Shown here: one piece after another, positions 5,140 to 7,091 of the stretch | Numbering within the stretch: position 1 is the stretch's first letter | How the letters are laid out: each line of letters opens with the position of its first letter | Origin: Prevotellaceae bacterium | GTDB lineage: Bacteria > Bacteroidota > Bacteroidia > Bacteroidales > UBA932 | NCBI GenBank assembly: GCA_031289385.1 | Contig: JAITPP010000007.1 | Coordinates: 1 to 7,091 of the forward strand | Direction of reading: 5' to 3' | Length of the DNA stretch: 7,091 nucleotides | Program-made: the position numbers and the translations under genes | The notes under the pieces: model-generated | The model's input: only the letters and a program-made list of their open reading frames with translations | Told to the model about the DNA's origin: nothing | Database searches by the model: none

Positions 5140-6819
5140 TTATTTTATATAACTGTTTCCTTTTTCTACGGCTTTGCTTATATGGTCGCAAATATTTTCT
5201 TCGCCTATTTTTTCCGTCAATCCTGATACTTTAAGCATTTGCCGCACTCGTTCGTTCACGCCCGAAAGTACAATCACTATGCCTTCTGCTTTCGACAGTC
5301 GGAATAAACTTTCGAGATTTCGCAAACCTGTTGAATCCATAAACGGAACTTTTCTCATTCGTATAATTCTCACTTTCGGTTTATCGCCGATAACTTTCAT
5401 ATACGCATCAAATTTGCTTGCTATTCCAAAGAAAAACGGTCCATCTATTTCATACACTTCAACGCCTTTTTTCAATTCAAGTTTTTCTTCTTTCTGATAT
5501 ATTTCTTTTTCGTTCGACAAGTCAATCACATCTGTTGTAACCGAAACATTGCTTACTTCAATCATTCGGCGCATGAACAAAAGCATTGCAAGCAACATTC
5601 CTATTTCTATGGCGATGGTTAAGTCTAAAATTATTGTAATCAGAAATGTTGATAGCAGTACCGCCACATCCGATTTTGAATTTTTAAGCAGCGAACGAAA
5701 TGTGCGCCACTCGCTCATATTATACGATACAATAACCAAAACTCCTGCAAGACAAGCCATAGGAATATATTTTGCAAGCGGAACAAGAAAAAGCATTATC
5801 AGCAATAAAACTATGGCATGAATAATTCCTGCAATGGGACTTCGTCCGCCGTTGTTGATATTTGTCATTGTGCGGGCTATTGCGCCTGTTACAGGTATTC
5901 CGCCGAAAAACGGAACAACAATGTTTGCTGCACCTTGCGCTACAAGTTCGGTATTTGAATCGTGATTATCGCCTGTAACGCCATCGGCAACGGTTGCCGA
6001 AAGCAGCGATTCTATTCCGCCAAGCATGGCAATGGTAAACGCCGACGGCAACAACTGATTTATTTTTTCCATTGTTGGCAACTCAAATCCTGTAAATTTT
6101 ATGCTTGCCGTAAGGTTGGGAAATTTATCGCCGATAGTTGTAATTCCCGTTATGTCGGTATGATTTTTCAATAAATATGCGATAAGCGTAACAACTAAAA
6201 TTGCGACGAGCGAGCCGGGTATTTTTTTAAGCAGTTTTGGTGTGATAATTATAAGAAATATACTCAGAAAACTTAATCCTACTGCAATAAAATTTATGTT
6301 TCCGATATTTTGAAAATATACTTTCCATTTCGATATAAAATCGCCGGGCATATTATCTATTGACAATCCGAGTAAATCGTTTATCTGTGTCGAAAAAATA
6401 GTGAGCGCAATACCGCTTGTAAATCCAACAATAATCGGATAAGGAATAAATTTTATTATCGTTCCTAATTTCAGAAAACCCATTAACATTAAAATAATTC
6501 CCGCAATAACAGTTGCCATTGCCAAGCCCGAAACTCCAAGTTCGGGATTAGCAACAATACCGAAAACAACAATTATAAATGCACCCGTAGGTCCTCCGAT
6601 TTGTACGCTTGAGCCGCCGAAAAACGACACAATAAATCCACCGATAATTGCAGTAATTAAACCCTGTTCGGGACTAACTCCCGACGCTATTCCAAAAGCG
6701 ATAGCAAGCGGCAATGCTACAATTCCAACAATTAATCCAGCCATTAAATCGGCAATGAATTTTTCTTTTGTATAATTTTTTAATATTGTAAATAACTTTG
6801 GTTTAAAACTAAATTGCAT
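5140..6819 (-). CDS. SulP (SLC26) family anion transporter with STAS domain
   Basis: A 559-residue inner-membrane secondary transporter. The membrane part (about 15-420) has the family motifs GLIVGIVALPLAIAFGIASG at 28, IGGPTGAF (74-81), GGIESLLSATVADGVTG (267-283) and GGIPVTGAIARTMTNINNGG at 306. A C-terminal STAS domain (about 450-555) carries VPFMDSTGLRNLESL, with the DSTG motif at 495-498. Substrate is not decidable from sequence: members move sulfate, bicarbonate or dicarboxylates, and no sulfur-assimilation or carbonic anhydrase gene is nearby. I choose the ATG at 6819. The frame is open to a TTG at 6858, but that codon overlaps the candidate -7 box, and MQFSFKPKLFTILKNYTKE is the normal family N-terminus. 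It is followed after 3 nt by the small putative DNA-binding protein. Confidence 0.95.
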   Translation of the reverse strand: MQFSFKPKLFTILKNYTKEKFIADLMAGLIVGIVALPLAIAFGIASGVSPEQGLITAIIGGFIVSFFGGSSVQIGGPTGAFIIVVFGIVANPELGVSGLAMATVIAGIILMLMGFLKLGTIIKFIPYPIIVGFTSGIALTIFSTQINDLLGLSIDNMPGDFISKWKVYFQNIGNINFIAVGLSFLSIFLIIITPKLLKKIPGSLVAILVVTLIAYLLKNHTDITGITTIGDKFPNLTASIKFTGFELPTMEKINQLLPSAFTIAMLGGIESLLSATVADGVTGDNHDSNTELVAQGAANIVVPFFGGIPVTGAIARTMTNINNGGRSPIAGIIHAIVLLLIMLFLVPLAKYIPMACLAGVLVIVSYNMSEWRTFRSLLKNSKSDVAVLLSTFLITIILDLTIAIEIGMLLAMLLFMRRMIEVSNVSVTTDVIDLSNEKEIYQKEEKLELKKGVEVYEIDGPFFFGIASKFDAYMKVIGDKPKVRIIRMRKVPFMDSTGLRNLESLFRLSKAEGIVIVLSGVNERVRQMLKVSGLTEKIGEENICDHISKAVEKGNSYIK

Positions 6820-6855
6820 TTTTGTTCCGTTTTTGTTTTTATTGATTACGAAGTG

Positions 6856-6885
6856 CAAAAGTAATAAAAAGTTTAGAAAATCAAT
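6856..6885 (-). promoter_or_regulatory. Candidate Bacteroidota sigma-ABfr-type promoter for the SulP operon
   Basis: On the minus strand TACTTTTG (6863 down to 6856) matches the Bacteroidota -7 consensus TAnnTTTG exactly. An ATTG (6885-6882) lies 18 nt further upstream, a weak match to the -33 TTTG at acceptable spacing. Transcription would begin near 6850, giving a leader of about 30 nt before the ATG at 6819. I found no other TAnnTTTG on the minus strand in the intergenic regions upstream of the other genes. Position and match are seen; promoter activity is inference. Confidence 0.6.
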
Positions 6886-6929
6886 TAAAAATTAACAATT
6901 AACAGTTAAAAGGAGGGAGATTTAACAGT

Positions 6930-7044
6930 GAAGAATTAAGAAGTTATAAAGTTATAAAGTTTGTCAAGTTATAAAGATAAGAAGTTATAGAAGTTAAGAA
7001 GTTAGGGAAGCTATAGAAGTTAAGAAGTTAGGGAAGTTATAAAG
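6930..7044. repeat. Tandem array of GAAGTTAA-type octamers with a 26-nt higher-order unit
   Basis: Units of 8 to 9 nt (aagttata, gaagttaa, gaagttag, ggaagcta and similar) fill the stretch. A 26-nt unit of three such octamer-like blocks occurs twice in tandem (6982-7007 and 7008-7033) with a single t to c difference, then a partial third begins. Here the plus strand is purine-rich, the reverse of the cattctt arrays. The array lies upstream of the sulP promoter. Confidence 0.88.
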
Positions 7045-7062
7045 ATTTTTTTAATCATTTTT

Positions 7063-7091
7063 TAAATCTGTGTAAATCTGTCGTATCTGCG
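7063..7091. repeat. Decamer repeat TAAATCTGTG, cut by the window edge
   Basis: Units taaatctgtg, taaatctgtc and gtatctgcg follow one another up to the last base. Repeats of this 'atctgtgtaaatctg' type are familiar from intergenic DNA of several phyla (recollection only). The array probably continues outside the window, so its size and neighbour are unknown. Confidence 0.65.

Noticed and set aside
6908..6939. A near-perfect Shine-Dalgarno-like aaaggaggga followed by GTG at 6928
   Set aside because: The frame is only GTG AAG AAT TAA. Bacteroidota rarely use Shine-Dalgarno sites, and the stretch merges into a purine-rich repeat, so it is probably chance.

Overview
The window looks like chromosomal DNA of a Bacteroidota organism, probably of the Bacteroidales or Marinilabiliales type (the rank below phylum is inference). 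The evidence is a type IX secretion plug-family protein, a DAHP synthase fused to a C-terminal chorismate mutase as in Prevotella and Porphyromonas relatives, a long Bacteroidota-style signal peptidase I, an A/T-rich composition, and a TAnnTTTG-type promoter box without Shine-Dalgarno sites. All recognised genes lie on the minus strand, so transcription runs from high to low coordinates.

In transcription order: a SulP anion transporter (5140-6819, with its own candidate promoter just upstream), then, after only 3 nt, a 70-residue basic protein resembling a ribbon-helix-helix DNA-binding protein (4924-5136), then the bifunctional DAHP synthase/chorismate mutase (3794-4852), then the exported T9SS plug-family protein (2430-3719). 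Gaps between these four are 3, 71 and 74 nt, so they may be one transcript, though only the first pair is clearly coupled. After a 670-nt gene-free stretch comes signal peptidase I (lepB, 440-1759), and after another 368-nt gene-free stretch the first 23 codons of an exported protein that runs off the left edge (1-71). The metabolic and export genes show no obvious shared pathway. The plug protein carries a signal peptide that a type I signal peptidase would cut, but that holds for most exported proteins.

The unusual part is the non-coding DNA. The three larger intergenic stretches and the 74-nt gap between aro and plug contain short tandem arrays whose unit is almost always 7 or 8 nt, with a different unit sequence in each array. 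Three of these arrays reach or supply the stop codon of the upstream gene. Two copies of a ~135-nt hairpin-rich element and one ~85-nt MITE-like inverted-repeat element sit among the arrays, and the first hairpin element is flanked by a perfect 33-nt direct repeat. I see no defence system, CRISPR, transposase, phage gene or stable RNA gene. The coding content is ordinary housekeeping; the repeat landscape is what deserves a second look.
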